This document shows positions 1 through 6,626 of a stretch of 11,981 nt of DNA, one piece after another (positions within the stretch are counted from its first letter, which is position 1; each line of letters begins with the position of its first letter). Origin of the DNA: Verrucomicrobiota bacterium. Its GTDB lineage: Bacteria > Verrucomicrobiota > Verrucomicrobiia > Opitutales > UBA953. The notes under the pieces are model-generated. The model worked only from the letters and a program-made list of their open reading frames with translations. It ran no database searches and was not told where the DNA came from. Both the position numbers and the translations under genes were made by a program. The stretch is taken from the NCBI GenBank assembly GCA_009924965.1, contig RFQN01000028.1:1-11981 (forward strand). Reading direction: 5' to 3'.

Positions 1-421
1 CGATGAAGCCATAAGGCACCGCCGTCATGGCGGCGGCCAGCAGTCCGCCGGCGAAGACCGAGCGCCCCAACGGTTGCACAGCCGCTAAGGCCGCTAGCAA
101 GGCTCCGCCCGCGAAACCAGCGGCATGGATCGCGATGTCGGTCCCGATGTTCCAGCGCGCGAAGGCATAATCCTCGGCATCGCCGGTCCACTGGACGTAG
201 TAGAGTTTAGCGACCGCCCAGAGCAGGCCCAGCACGGCTCCCAGCAAGGGGGCGTAGCGGGCGCCGAGGCGCTCATACGGGCGCGTCGCCAAGGTGGAGA
301 CCAAGGCGGCGATCATGCCGCCGAAGAAGGCCCCTTTGACCGAAGAGGACACTCCAGTGAAGGAGGCCGCCAAGATCAGGAAGCCCCAGGTGAACCAGTA
401 GGTACGCCCGAAGTTTTTCAT
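1..421 (-). CDS. Multi-span integral membrane protein, unknown function (C-terminus beyond the left edge)
   Basis: I do not recognise this gene. Translating the minus strand from the ATG at 421-419 gives 140 residues with no stop before the window edge, beginning MKNFGRTYWFTWGFLILAAS. It has about four hydrophobic stretches: residues ~8-24, ~29-43, ~57-72 and ~97-115, and a fifth may start near 122. These are separated by short polar turns such as the ATRPYERLGARY segment. The composition is that of an inner-membrane protein with no visible catalytic motif. Its ATG overlaps the TGA of glgC in an ATGA arrangement, which suggests translational coupling and co-transcription with glycogen synthesis. 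No function follows from this alone. The reading frame is well supported by the clean hydrophobic pattern and the overlap; the function is unknown. Confidence 0.75.
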   Translation of the reverse strand, partial: MKNFGRTYWFTWGFLILAASFTGVSSSVKGAFFGGMIAALVSTLATRPYERLGARYAPLLGAVLGLLWAVAKLYYVQWTGDAEDYAFARWNIGTDIAIHAAGFAGGALLAALAAVQPLGRSVFAGGLLAAAMTAVPYGFI

Positions 422-1713
422 TCGCCGACCACCGTGCCAGGGGGAACGACCGCACCCTTCTTGACCACGATGACGCCGTCACGGACGAACAAGGACTCGT
501 TCTCCCACTTCTCGGGCAGACCCGTCGGGGAAAGACGGCAGCCAGCTCCGATGCGGGCGTTCTTGTCGATGATCGCGTTGCGGATGAAGCAGTTCGGGCC
601 AACGCCGATGTCCGGACGACCGAGGCCATGGTTCTTGGCGAGGTCATGCGGACGCTCGAAGGCATCGGCGCCCATCATGACGACGTTCTCGAGGCGGGAG
701 CCGCCGCGGATGACCGAACGCACGCCGATGACGCAGCGATGGATCTCGGAATCGTCGACGATGGCCCCGTCCGCCATGAGCACGCGATGGGCGTTGCAGC
801 CATTGAGCTTAGCGGTGGGCAAGTAACGGGCGTGGGTGTAGACCGGGTTGGCGCCGTCGAAGAAGTCGAACGGCGGCACCGGGTCGGTCAACGTGAGGTT
901 GCACTCCCAGAAGGAGCCGACCGTACCGATGTCTTCCCAGTAGCCATCGAAGACGTAGCCCATCATGCGCTTGGTCTTGAGCAGGCCGGGAATCACTTCC
1001 TTGCCGAAGTCGGTCTGCGCCGGGTCGGCCAAGGCCTCGCGCATCACGCGGCCGGAGAAGAGGTAGATGCCCATCGAGGCCAAGCAGTAAGGGCGGTCGG
1101 ACTGGTCGGCCAAACGGGCGCGGGCGGCGCCGCCGAGGACGAGGGACTTGATGACCTCGGGGTCCTTGGGCTTCTCGACGAATTCCGAGACGCGCAGGTC
1201 CGGGTTCACGCGCATCACGCCGAGGGCCGAAACCTGGTCGGAAGGCATGGCCTTCGCGGCGATGGTGACGTCGGCGGCCGACTCGATGTGCTGACGGGCA
1301 AGGTCGGCGAAATCGAGGCGGTAGAGCTGGTCACCCGAAAGGATGAGCACGAGGTCCTCGTCCTTCAGGTTATAGTGGTGGAGGTTCTGGCGGACCGCGT
1401 CGGCCGTGCCTTGGTACCAGGACTCCTTGTCGCCGGTCTGCTCGGCGGCGAGGATGTCGACGAAGCCGCGGCCGAAACCGTCGAACTTGTAGGTCTGCTG
1501 GATGTGCTTGTGCAGGGACGCCGTATTGAACTGCGTGAGCACGAAGATCTGGTTGAAGCCCGAGTTGAGGCAGTTGCTGATCGGGATGTCGACGAGGCGG
1601 TAGTTGCCGGCGAGCGGCACCGCCGGCTTGCAGCGATCCTTGGTCAACGGGTACAGGCGGGAACCGCGGCCGCCTCCCATGATGATGCAGATGACGCGAG
1701 GAAGGGTATGCAT
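418..1713 (-). CDS. glgC: Glucose-1-phosphate adenylyltransferase (ADP-glucose pyrophosphorylase)
   Basis: This enzyme makes ADP-glucose from glucose-1-phosphate and ATP, the committed step of bacterial glycogen synthesis in the cytoplasm. The product is 431 residues, normal for the family. The nucleotide-binding loop GGGRGSRLYPLT is at residues 13-24, followed by KPAVPLAGNYRLVDIPISN, whose Lys29 matches the activator-site Lys39 of E. coli GlgC. ILSGDQLYRLDF holds the catalytic Asp (~128), and FVEKPKD holds Lys181, equivalent to the glucose-1-phosphate-binding Lys195. WEDIGTVGSFWECNL follows, then a C-terminal hexapeptide-type beta-helix (~300-431) as expected for an allosteric tetramer. The start at 1713 sits just before the first strand (VICIIMGGG), and no upstream alternative fits. 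No Shine-Dalgarno sequence precedes it. It is divergent from the hydrolase at 1795-2502. No other glg gene is in the window. Confidence 0.96.
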   Translation of the reverse strand: MHTLPRVICIIMGGGRGSRLYPLTKDRCKPAVPLAGNYRLVDIPISNCLNSGFNQIFVLTQFNTASLHKHIQQTYKFDGFGRGFVDILAAEQTGDKESWYQGTADAVRQNLHHYNLKDEDLVLILSGDQLYRLDFADLARQHIESAADVTIAAKAMPSDQVSALGVMRVNPDLRVSEFVEKPKDPEVIKSLVLGGAARARLADQSDRPYCLASMGIYLFSGRVMREALADPAQTDFGKEVIPGLLKTKRMMGYVFDGYWEDIGTVGSFWECNLTLTDPVPPFDFFDGANPVYTHARYLPTAKLNGCNAHRVLMADGAIVDDSEIHRCVIGVRSVIRGGSRLENVVMMGADAFERPHDLAKNHGLGRPDIGVGPNCFIRNAIIDKNARIGAGCRLSPTGLPEKWENESLFVRDGVIVVKKGAVVPPGTVVGE

Positions 1714-1765
1714 GGCAGGTGGGATACGGTCAGTCTCGCCCCGACGGGAAACCTCCTCAAGCGAA

Positions 1766-1782
1766 AAGCCGAATGGCGGCTT
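1766..1782. other. Inverted repeat in the glgC/hydrolase intergenic region
   Basis: A perfect 6-bp inverted repeat (AAGCCG / CGGCTT) with a 5-base spacer lies between the divergent glgC and hydrolase genes. Read on the minus strand, the hairpin is followed by TT and then CGC, so in the direction of glgC it faintly resembles a terminator or attenuator about 50 bases before the glgC start. It could equally be a protein-binding site or chance. Confidence 0.25.
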
Positions 1783-1794
1783 GAAGACGGACCA

Positions 1795-2502
1795 ATGGCA
1801 GGTTTGCTACGGCTTCCGCATGGCCTTCGCCTTCCACATCCTCGGCACGAGCAGTTCCGGCAACTGCTCCTCATCACCCACGAGCACTCGGACCACTGCA
1901 TCGGCCTCGCCGCCCTGCTCCGCCAAAACCCCGCGTTAAAGGTCTTTGCCAACCGCGAGACGGCTCGGCGCATCCAAGGCTCGCTCAAGGTGAAGCCCGA
2001 CTGGCAGCTCTTCGAGACTGGCACGACCTTCGAACTGGGCCGCCTGCAGGTCACGTCGATCCCGATCCCGCACGACGCCGCCGACCCCGTCGGCTACGCC
2101 ATCGACTGCCCAGCCGAAGACGGCCGCAGCGCGCGGCGCGTCACTTGGCTGACGGACCTCGGGCATGCCACCGACGTCGTCCGCCACCACTGCGCGCTGG
2201 CCGATATCCTCGTGCTCGAAGCGAACTACGACGACGAGATGCTCGACCTCTCCAAGCGTCCGCTACACCTCAAGCAACGCATCCGCGGCAACCATGGCCA
2301 CCTCTCCAACCATGCCGCCCGCGACTTACTCCTCGGGCTCCGCGAATGGCAGACGAGCGAGCTCTTCCTTGGCCACCTCAGCAAGGAGTGTAACCGCACC
2401 GTCCTCGTCGACGAGGTCATGAACGCCGTGCGCCAGCACAAGGGGGACCTCCGGGTCACCGTCGTGGACCCGCTCGAGGACGACCCCGTCAGCACCTGGT
2501 AG
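1795..2502 (+). CDS. YycJ/WalJ-type MBL-fold hydrolase, N-terminus disrupted (probable pseudogene or assembly error)
   Basis: The body is a metallo-beta-lactamase-fold hydrolase of the YycJ/WalJ type, a cytoplasmic group with likely nuclease or phosphodiesterase activity. Metal ligands are all visible: THEHSDH at 1876-1896, SIPIPHDA, the Asp of WLTDLGHA, and the His of LFLGHLS near the end. LVLEANYDDEML and NHGHLSNHAARD are typical of YycJ relatives. The open frame could begin at the ATG at 1795, giving 235 residues, but its first ~25 residues (MAGLLRLPHGLRLPHPRHEQ) look nothing like the family. The true N-terminal strand is encoded in another frame from 1820. About 40-45 residues that should separate that strand from the HxHxDH motif, including the usual DAG segment, are absent. 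If the sequence is right, the protein lacks part of its fold and is probably inactive. The family assignment is firm and the functional status is uncertain. Confidence 0.8.
   Translation: MAGLLRLPHGLRLPHPRHEQFRQLLLITHEHSDHCIGLAALLRQNPALKVFANRETARRIQGSLKVKPDWQLFETGTTFELGRLQVTSIPIPHDAADPVGYAIDCPAEDGRSARRVTWLTDLGHATDVVRHHCALADILVLEANYDDEMLDLSKRPLHLKQRIRGNHGHLSNHAARDLLLGLREWQTSELFLGHLSKECNRTVLVDEVMNAVRQHKGDLRVTVVDPLEDDPVSTW
1820..1882 (+). pseudogene. Out-of-frame N-terminal fragment of the MBL-fold hydrolase
   Basis: Reading from the ATG at 1820 gives MAFAFHILGTSSSGNC, the characteristic first strand and Ser-Gly-Asn turn of YycJ/WalJ-like hydrolases. After this the frame continues as SSSPTSTR and similar noise, while the true continuation (LLITHEHSDH) lies in the frame one base earlier. 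The two parts meet within about 1861-1876. The junction therefore combines a frame change with loss of the DNA encoding the second strand, the DAG motif and the first helix. This ATG is almost certainly the ancestral start of the gene. Confidence 0.7.
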
Positions 2503-2506
2503 AGGC

Positions 2507-4438
2507 CTACTTGCCCGCGGGCACGGGCACCTCGTCGCTCGAAGCCGGCACGGGCGTCGTGGTCGCCGCCTTCGCGGCACCAGTCTTGGCGACCAGGGCG
2601 GCGAGGCGCTTCACCGCGGCCCCGCAGGCCGGCGAGGCCGGATTCAGGTCTTGGGCGGCCATCCAAGCGGTCAAAGCGGCGGCTTCCCCACCCTCACGCT
2701 CCAGCTTCTCGGCTTGGCCGATGAGGCGGGCGTAGTCGGCGACGAGCGGGGCGATGTCGGAACGCGTCTTGGCGAGCACGAGGTCGTCGCCTTCCTTACG
2801 GGAGATCTCCACGATCACATCCCACGCGAGGTAGGGGTTGTTCTGCGAAGCCAGCACGGAAGCCTTCTGGATGTTAGCGTCGAGTTCGCCGACGCGGTTG
2901 ATGACCTCGCGGAGCTTATCGGAGCGGGCCTTGTCTTGAGCCAGCGCCAAGGCGAATTCCAGCTTCTTGTTGAAGACCTCGCGCCAGCGGGCCTCCGCGA
3001 TCATGCGGTCGAACTCCGGCACCATCTGGGAAAGCTTGTCCTGACGGCTCACGACCTGGTCGGCGAACTGCTTCACCGCCGGGTTCTGCGGCCAGATCTT
3101 GGTCGCGCGCTCCAACGAGGCCTCGGCCTTGGCCGTGTCGCCGCTGAGGGCCGCCTGCTTGGCGGAGAGCACCGCCATGTTTGAGGCGTTGATGGCGTTG
3201 TTCACGCGGGAAAGGATGGCGGCACCGGGGAAGTCGCGGGCGCGGCCGCGGACCTTGTTCACGTAGCCTTCGACGTTAGCGAGGTCGCGCTCGTCGCCGA
3301 GGCGCTGCAGTTCACGGAGGTCGCGCCAGAGGTCGAGCATCTCGCGCTTCTTGGCCTGGTCGTACATCATCACGGCGGGCTCGAACTCGCCCAGGAAGTA
3401 GGTCTCCTGCAGGCGCTCGAAGGCGCCGTAGAGCTCGCCCTGCTTGTAGAGGTCGTCGACGGTGCGCATGCCCGTGGTGACGTCGTTCATGGCCTCGCGG
3501 GCCAAGGTGTCGACGGACTCGAGGGTCGGCACGAAGTCGGACACCGGGAAGAACTCCTTCACTTCCTTGGCGCCGACCTTGATGTTCTGGTTCCCGCCCT
3601 TGAAGAGGACGCGGTAGAAGGCGCTGGTGATGAGGCAATGGCGGTAGCGGCGAGCCAGGAGGAAGCCGACCATCTGGGACTGGAACTCGACCTGCGCCTT
3701 GAGGCCGAGGGCCGTCATCTCGGCGTTCTTGGCGAGGATCTCGGCCTGCGTGCGCTGTTCGTCCTTCACGCGGTAGCCCAGTTCCGTTTGCCCTTGGGAG
3801 GTCTTGGTCAGGCCGGTCTTGCCGCCGTTGGCGGTGGTCGGCGTATTGGCCTTGGAATCATTGGCCTCCTCCATGCGCTCGGCACGGTTGACCACGATGC
3901 CTTCCTGCGTCTTGCGCAGGGCCTCGAGCTGGTTCTTGGTGATGTTCAGGTCGCGGAACTCCGCGCGCATGGCCCAGATCTTCTTCACCTGCGTGGCGAT
4001 GGTGAGGCAGTTGTTGCCGTCGACCTCGTGCTCGGCCGCGACGAAGAGCAGGTCGAAGGCCGCCTGCTGGCTGGCGTAGATGTTGTTCTGGTTGACCGCG
4101 TTGGGCCCGAGGATCTTCTCGATCTGCGTCAGGGTCGCGATGTACTTGGTCATGTCGCCGCCGGCGGCCGGCGAGGCGAGGTAACGCTCGAAGCGCATGC
4201 GCATGGCGCGCGAGTTGCCGAGGTTGAACGTCTTGCCCTTCCACTGCATGGAACCGTTCTCCATGTCGACGGAATCGCTGTTCACGTCGAACAGGCGATC
4301 GCCCATGGCTTCACCCGTCGAACTGCGGTAATCACCGCCGCCGCCGCCCGAAACCGCCGCGCCGGGCTGCGGAGCCTGCGCGTGGGCCAAGGCCGCGAAA
4401 GCGACGCAGCCGAGGAAAGAACAGAACAGTTTACGCAT
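2507..4438 (-). CDS. Secreted, mostly helical protein with TPR-like repeats, unknown function
   Basis: I do not recognise the family. The start at 4438 is chosen because it begins a clear signal peptide, MRKLFCSFLGCVAFAALAHA, with likely cleavage after AHA; an in-frame upstream ATG at 4504 would add 22 Arg/Pro-rich residues that overlap the preceding gene and bury the signal. The 643-residue product has a Gly-rich segment just after the signal (SGGGGGDYRSS). A conserved-looking region from about residue 50 to 140 contains MQWKGKTFNLGNSRAMRMRF. A Thr/Asn/Gly-rich linker (~195-225) is followed by a long helical domain rich in Glu, Lys and Ala. Near residue 450 the segment GDTAKAEASLERATKIWPQN resembles a TPR unit. 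The tail is Ala/Thr/Pro-rich. It is probably periplasmic or surface-associated. It starts 8 bases after the 129-residue membrane protein, so the two are almost certainly one transcript, perhaps with the transporter upstream. Confidence 0.85.
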   Translation of the reverse strand: MRKLFCSFLGCVAFAALAHAQAPQPGAAVSGGGGGDYRSSTGEAMGDRLFDVNSDSVDMENGSMQWKGKTFNLGNSRAMRMRFERYLASPAAGGDMTKYIATLTQIEKILGPNAVNQNNIYASQQAAFDLLFVAAEHEVDGNNCLTIATQVKKIWAMRAEFRDLNITKNQLEALRKTQEGIVVNRAERMEEANDSKANTPTTANGGKTGLTKTSQGQTELGYRVKDEQRTQAEILAKNAEMTALGLKAQVEFQSQMVGFLLARRYRHCLITSAFYRVLFKGGNQNIKVGAKEVKEFFPVSDFVPTLESVDTLAREAMNDVTTGMRTVDDLYKQGELYGAFERLQETYFLGEFEPAVMMYDQAKKREMLDLWRDLRELQRLGDERDLANVEGYVNKVRGRARDFPGAAILSRVNNAINASNMAVLSAKQAALSGDTAKAEASLERATKIWPQNPAVKQFADQVVSRQDKLSQMVPEFDRMIAEARWREVFNKKLEFALALAQDKARSDKLREVINRVGELDANIQKASVLASQNNPYLAWDVIVEISRKEGDDLVLAKTRSDIAPLVADYARLIGQAEKLEREGGEAAALTAWMAAQDLNPASPACGAAVKRLAALVAKTGAAKAATTTPVPASSDEVPVPAGK

Positions 4439-4446
4439 GGCGGGGT

Positions 4447-4836
4447 TCAAAAGCGTTCGAGGTCTTCGACGACGAGCAGGTCGCGGACGACGCGGACCTT
4501 GCACTTGAAGCGCTGGCCGACCTCGAAGGTCTCGCCGGCGTTCAGCGGGACGAACAGCGGCACGCGGCCGGCGCCATGACTGACGTCGGTCGGCTTCACG
4601 GCGAGGACGCGGCCTTTGCCGTCCTCATAGGCGAGCTGCTTCTCGATCTGGCAGTCGAAGCGGTAGGCGTTGCCCTGCAGGGTCGCCCAGTCCTTGCGGT
4701 AGTCGTCGACCGAAAACGGCGAAAGATTGGTGAACTTCCCGCCGCCGGCGAAACGCGGGATGACGATGGCCATCAAGACGACGATCACCAACACGGGGAT
4801 GCCGAGGGCGAAGACAAGAGGGTTAACTTTGGACAT
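4447..4836 (-). CDS. Small single-span membrane protein with a beta-rich tail domain, unknown function
   Basis: The 129-residue product begins MSKVNPLVFALGIPVLVIVV and has one transmembrane helix (~8-27), then a soluble part of about 95 residues. The soluble part reads as alternating strands: YRFDCQIEKQLAYEDGKGRV, then PLFVPLNAGETFEVGQRFKC, then KVRVVRDLLVVEDLERF. That pattern, ending in short strands and an acidic turn, could be a small OB-like barrel, but this is only an impression from the strand spacing. No cysteine pair or catalytic motif stands out. It lies 51 bases downstream of the ABC transporter and 8 bases upstream of the secreted 643-residue protein on the same strand. It may act as a membrane partner of one of them. 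A GC-rich inverted repeat sits just before its start codon. Confidence 0.8.
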   Translation of the reverse strand: MSKVNPLVFALGIPVLVIVVLMAIVIPRFAGGGKFTNLSPFSVDDYRKDWATLQGNAYRFDCQIEKQLAYEDGKGRVLAVKPTDVSHGAGRVPLFVPLNAGETFEVGQRFKCKVRVVRDLLVVEDLERF

Positions 4837-4843
4837 GGGGGAG

Positions 4844-4859
4844 GCCCAGGGGACTGGGC
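4844..4859. other. GC-rich inverted repeat before the 129-residue membrane protein
   Basis: A perfect 6-bp repeat (GCCCAG / CTGGGC) with a 4-base spacer ends 7 bases before the ATG at 4836. In mRNA it would fold over the ribosome entry region, so it could limit translation or mark a processing site. It has no T-run after it on either strand, so it is not a normal intrinsic terminator for the transporter. It may be chance in GC-rich DNA. Confidence 0.25.
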
Positions 4860-4887
4860 TAATTAGAATCGTAGAGTAGCGCGGGGA

Positions 4888-6588
4888 TTAGTTCCAGCGC
4901 TTTTGCTGGCAACCCACCACGACGAGGCAGACCCCGACCAGCCCTTGGATCAGGAGCACAAACAGGGCGATTTCATTGGACGCGACGGAGGCGGTCAGGT
5001 CCGGCAGGCTCCGTTCGTAGGCCGTCCAGATGCCGGAATCGGTCATGGACTTCATGTAGCCCGACCAGCCCCAGTAGGAATTGATGAACGGGCGGCAGAT
5101 CCAGGTGAGGGCCTTGGGGAGGGCCAAGACCACCCCGGAGAGCGGCAACTGGAAGCCGACCAGGTAGATCGACAGGAGCGAGGACTTCTCGGGCGAGGTC
5201 AGCAAGGCCGAGAAGCCGAGGCAGACGACCGACATCGAGACGCAACTGGCGGCCAAGATGGCGAGCTGGGGCCCCCAAGGCCCGGGAAACTGGCAGATCA
5301 TCTTCACGAAGAAGCACATCCACGCGCCTTGGAAGATCGCGATGCACGACACGAAGAAAATCTTCGAGAAAGCATACGACCACGGCCGTAGCCCGGTCAT
5401 ACGCTCCTTCTCGTAGAGAATACGCTCGGCGGAGATTTCACGGCCGCCGTTGTTCGCGCCCATGAGCGTGAGCAGGATGACCTGGAACATCACCAGACCG
5501 GCGGCCATGGAGGCGACCTGCGCGTTGGAGATCTGCACGCGCAAGGCGGTCTGCACTTCCTTGATCGAAGCCACGTTGCTGTCGAGCGGCTCCTTGAGGA
5601 TATTCCACTCGCCGCTGAGATTGAAGATAATGACCAGCAGCGGGAAACCGAAGGTGATCGCCAAGGTCAGGCCGAGGTAACCGGTGTCGCGGAAGAACAG
5701 ACGGAAGCGCCGGGCCAGCAAGGTGAAGAACTGCGAGACGCCGCCGGGGACTTCCGGCTCGGGCAAGCTATCCACCGGCGCGACCTCGCTGGCGACCGCT
5801 GCCGCCGCGGCCTCGAATTCACCGGGGTGTTCCGCTTGATGGATGGCCCAGCGATCCCGCCAGAAGGCCAAGTCTTGCGCGTTCAGCACCTCGTAAAGCC
5901 GCAGTCCATCGGGGATGCCGAAGTAGCCGAGCAAGGCATCGGGCGAGCCTTGGAAGACGACGTCGCCTTGATAGACGACCGTGACCCAATCGAACTGGTT
6001 CAGCTTCCCGAGGTTGTGGATGATGCAGACGAAGCTCTTGCCGCCCGAGACCACGAGCTGACGCAGCAACGCGAGGATCTGGTCCTCCGACTGCGGGTCG
6101 AGGCCCGAGGTCACCTCGTCGCAGATCATGCAAGGCGGATCCAAAGTCAGCTCGATGCCGAGCGACAGACGACGCAGCTGTCCGCCCGACAGCGAAGAGA
6201 CGCGCTTCTCGCGGTGTGGAGAGAGGCCGGTCACGCCGAGGACGGACTCCAACCGACGCTCGCGCTCGCCCGCATCGGGGACGGCTAGGCGCAAGGCGTA
6301 GTCGAGGGACTCCTTGACGGTCAGCTGGGCCTGGGCGGCGGTGAACTGCGGGGCGAAACCGACCTTGCCCACCAAATCCTCGGTGCAGGTGATCGGCTGG
6401 CCCGCGAGGCTGGCTTCGCCCGTCGAAGGCAAGATGCCCAAAATGGCCTTCATCAAGGTCGTCTTGCCGCAGCCCGAAGGCCCGATGACGGCGTTGAGGC
6501 CGCGAGGCAGGAAGCGGGCGTTGGCACCGTCGAGGATCACGGGGCCATCCGTGCCCGCTTGGACGGTGAGGTTTTGGCAGCTCAGCAT
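4888..6588 (-). CDS. ABCG-like ABC half-transporter (ATPase fused to ABC-2 membrane domain)
   Basis: One 566-residue chain carries an N-terminal ABC ATPase and a C-terminal ABC-2 type permease, the order seen in ABCG/White-type half-transporters; two copies would form the working exporter in the inner membrane. Visible ATPase motifs are Walker A GPSGCGKTT (36-44), the Q-loop Gln81 in GFAPQFT, the signature SLSGGQLRRLSLG (132-144), Walker B CMICDE (153-158) with a D-loop SGLDP, and the switch His191 in CIIHN. After a linker (~245-290) rich in Ala, Glu and Pro, the membrane part begins around RLFFRDTGYLGLTLAITFGF and contains about six hydrophobic segments. The motif YEKERMTGLRPWSYAFSK resembles the conserved coupling region of ABC-2/ABCG permeases. 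The substrate cannot be told. It is divergent from the 6627 gene with only 38 bases between, and leads the minus-strand envelope cluster. Confidence 0.92.
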   Translation of the reverse strand: MLSCQNLTVQAGTDGPVILDGANARFLPRGLNAVIGPSGCGKTTLMKAILGILPSTGEASLAGQPITCTEDLVGKVGFAPQFTAAQAQLTVKESLDYALRLAVPDAGERERRLESVLGVTGLSPHREKRVSSLSGGQLRRLSLGIELTLDPPCMICDEVTSGLDPQSEDQILALLRQLVVSGGKSFVCIIHNLGKLNQFDWVTVVYQGDVVFQGSPDALLGYFGIPDGLRLYEVLNAQDLAFWRDRWAIHQAEHPGEFEAAAAAVASEVAPVDSLPEPEVPGGVSQFFTLLARRFRLFFRDTGYLGLTLAITFGFPLLVIIFNLSGEWNILKEPLDSNVASIKEVQTALRVQISNAQVASMAAGLVMFQVILLTLMGANNGGREISAERILYEKERMTGLRPWSYAFSKIFFVSCIAIFQGAWMCFFVKMICQFPGPWGPQLAILAASCVSMSVVCLGFSALLTSPEKSSLLSIYLVGFQLPLSGVVLALPKALTWICRPFINSYWGWSGYMKSMTDSGIWTAYERSLPDLTASVASNEIALFVLLIQGLVGVCLVVVGCQQKRWN

Positions 6589-6599
6589 TGGATGAAATC

Positions 6600-6626
6600 T
6601 TGCCAGCCCAATCGACGGGGTAAAGA
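6600..6626 (+). promoter_or_regulatory. Possible promoter of the 228-residue secreted protein gene
   Basis: TTGCCA at 6600-6605 and TAAAGA at 6621-6626 resemble a sigma70 -35 and -10 pair, but the spacer is only 15 bases. If it is used, transcription would start near 6633, just before the ATG at 6636, giving an almost leaderless message. On the minus strand the same 38 bases must also serve the transporter; a weak candidate there is TTTACC, 17 bases, then AAGATT. Both are pattern matches only. Confidence 0.25.

Noticed and set aside
628..1794. Upstream extension of the hydrolase frame into the glgC region on the plus strand
   Set aside because: The frame is open only because it is antisense to glgC, and the encoded residues do not resemble the family.
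4439..4504. Longer start for the 643-residue secreted protein
   Set aside because: The added Arg/Pro-rich residues would overlap the preceding gene and hide an excellent signal peptide that begins at 4438.
3638..4579. Plus-strand open frame of 313 codons across the secreted protein gene
   Set aside because: It is opposite a gene with a signal peptide and consistent protein-like composition; the plus-strand product is Gly/Leu/Arg/Val-rich noise.
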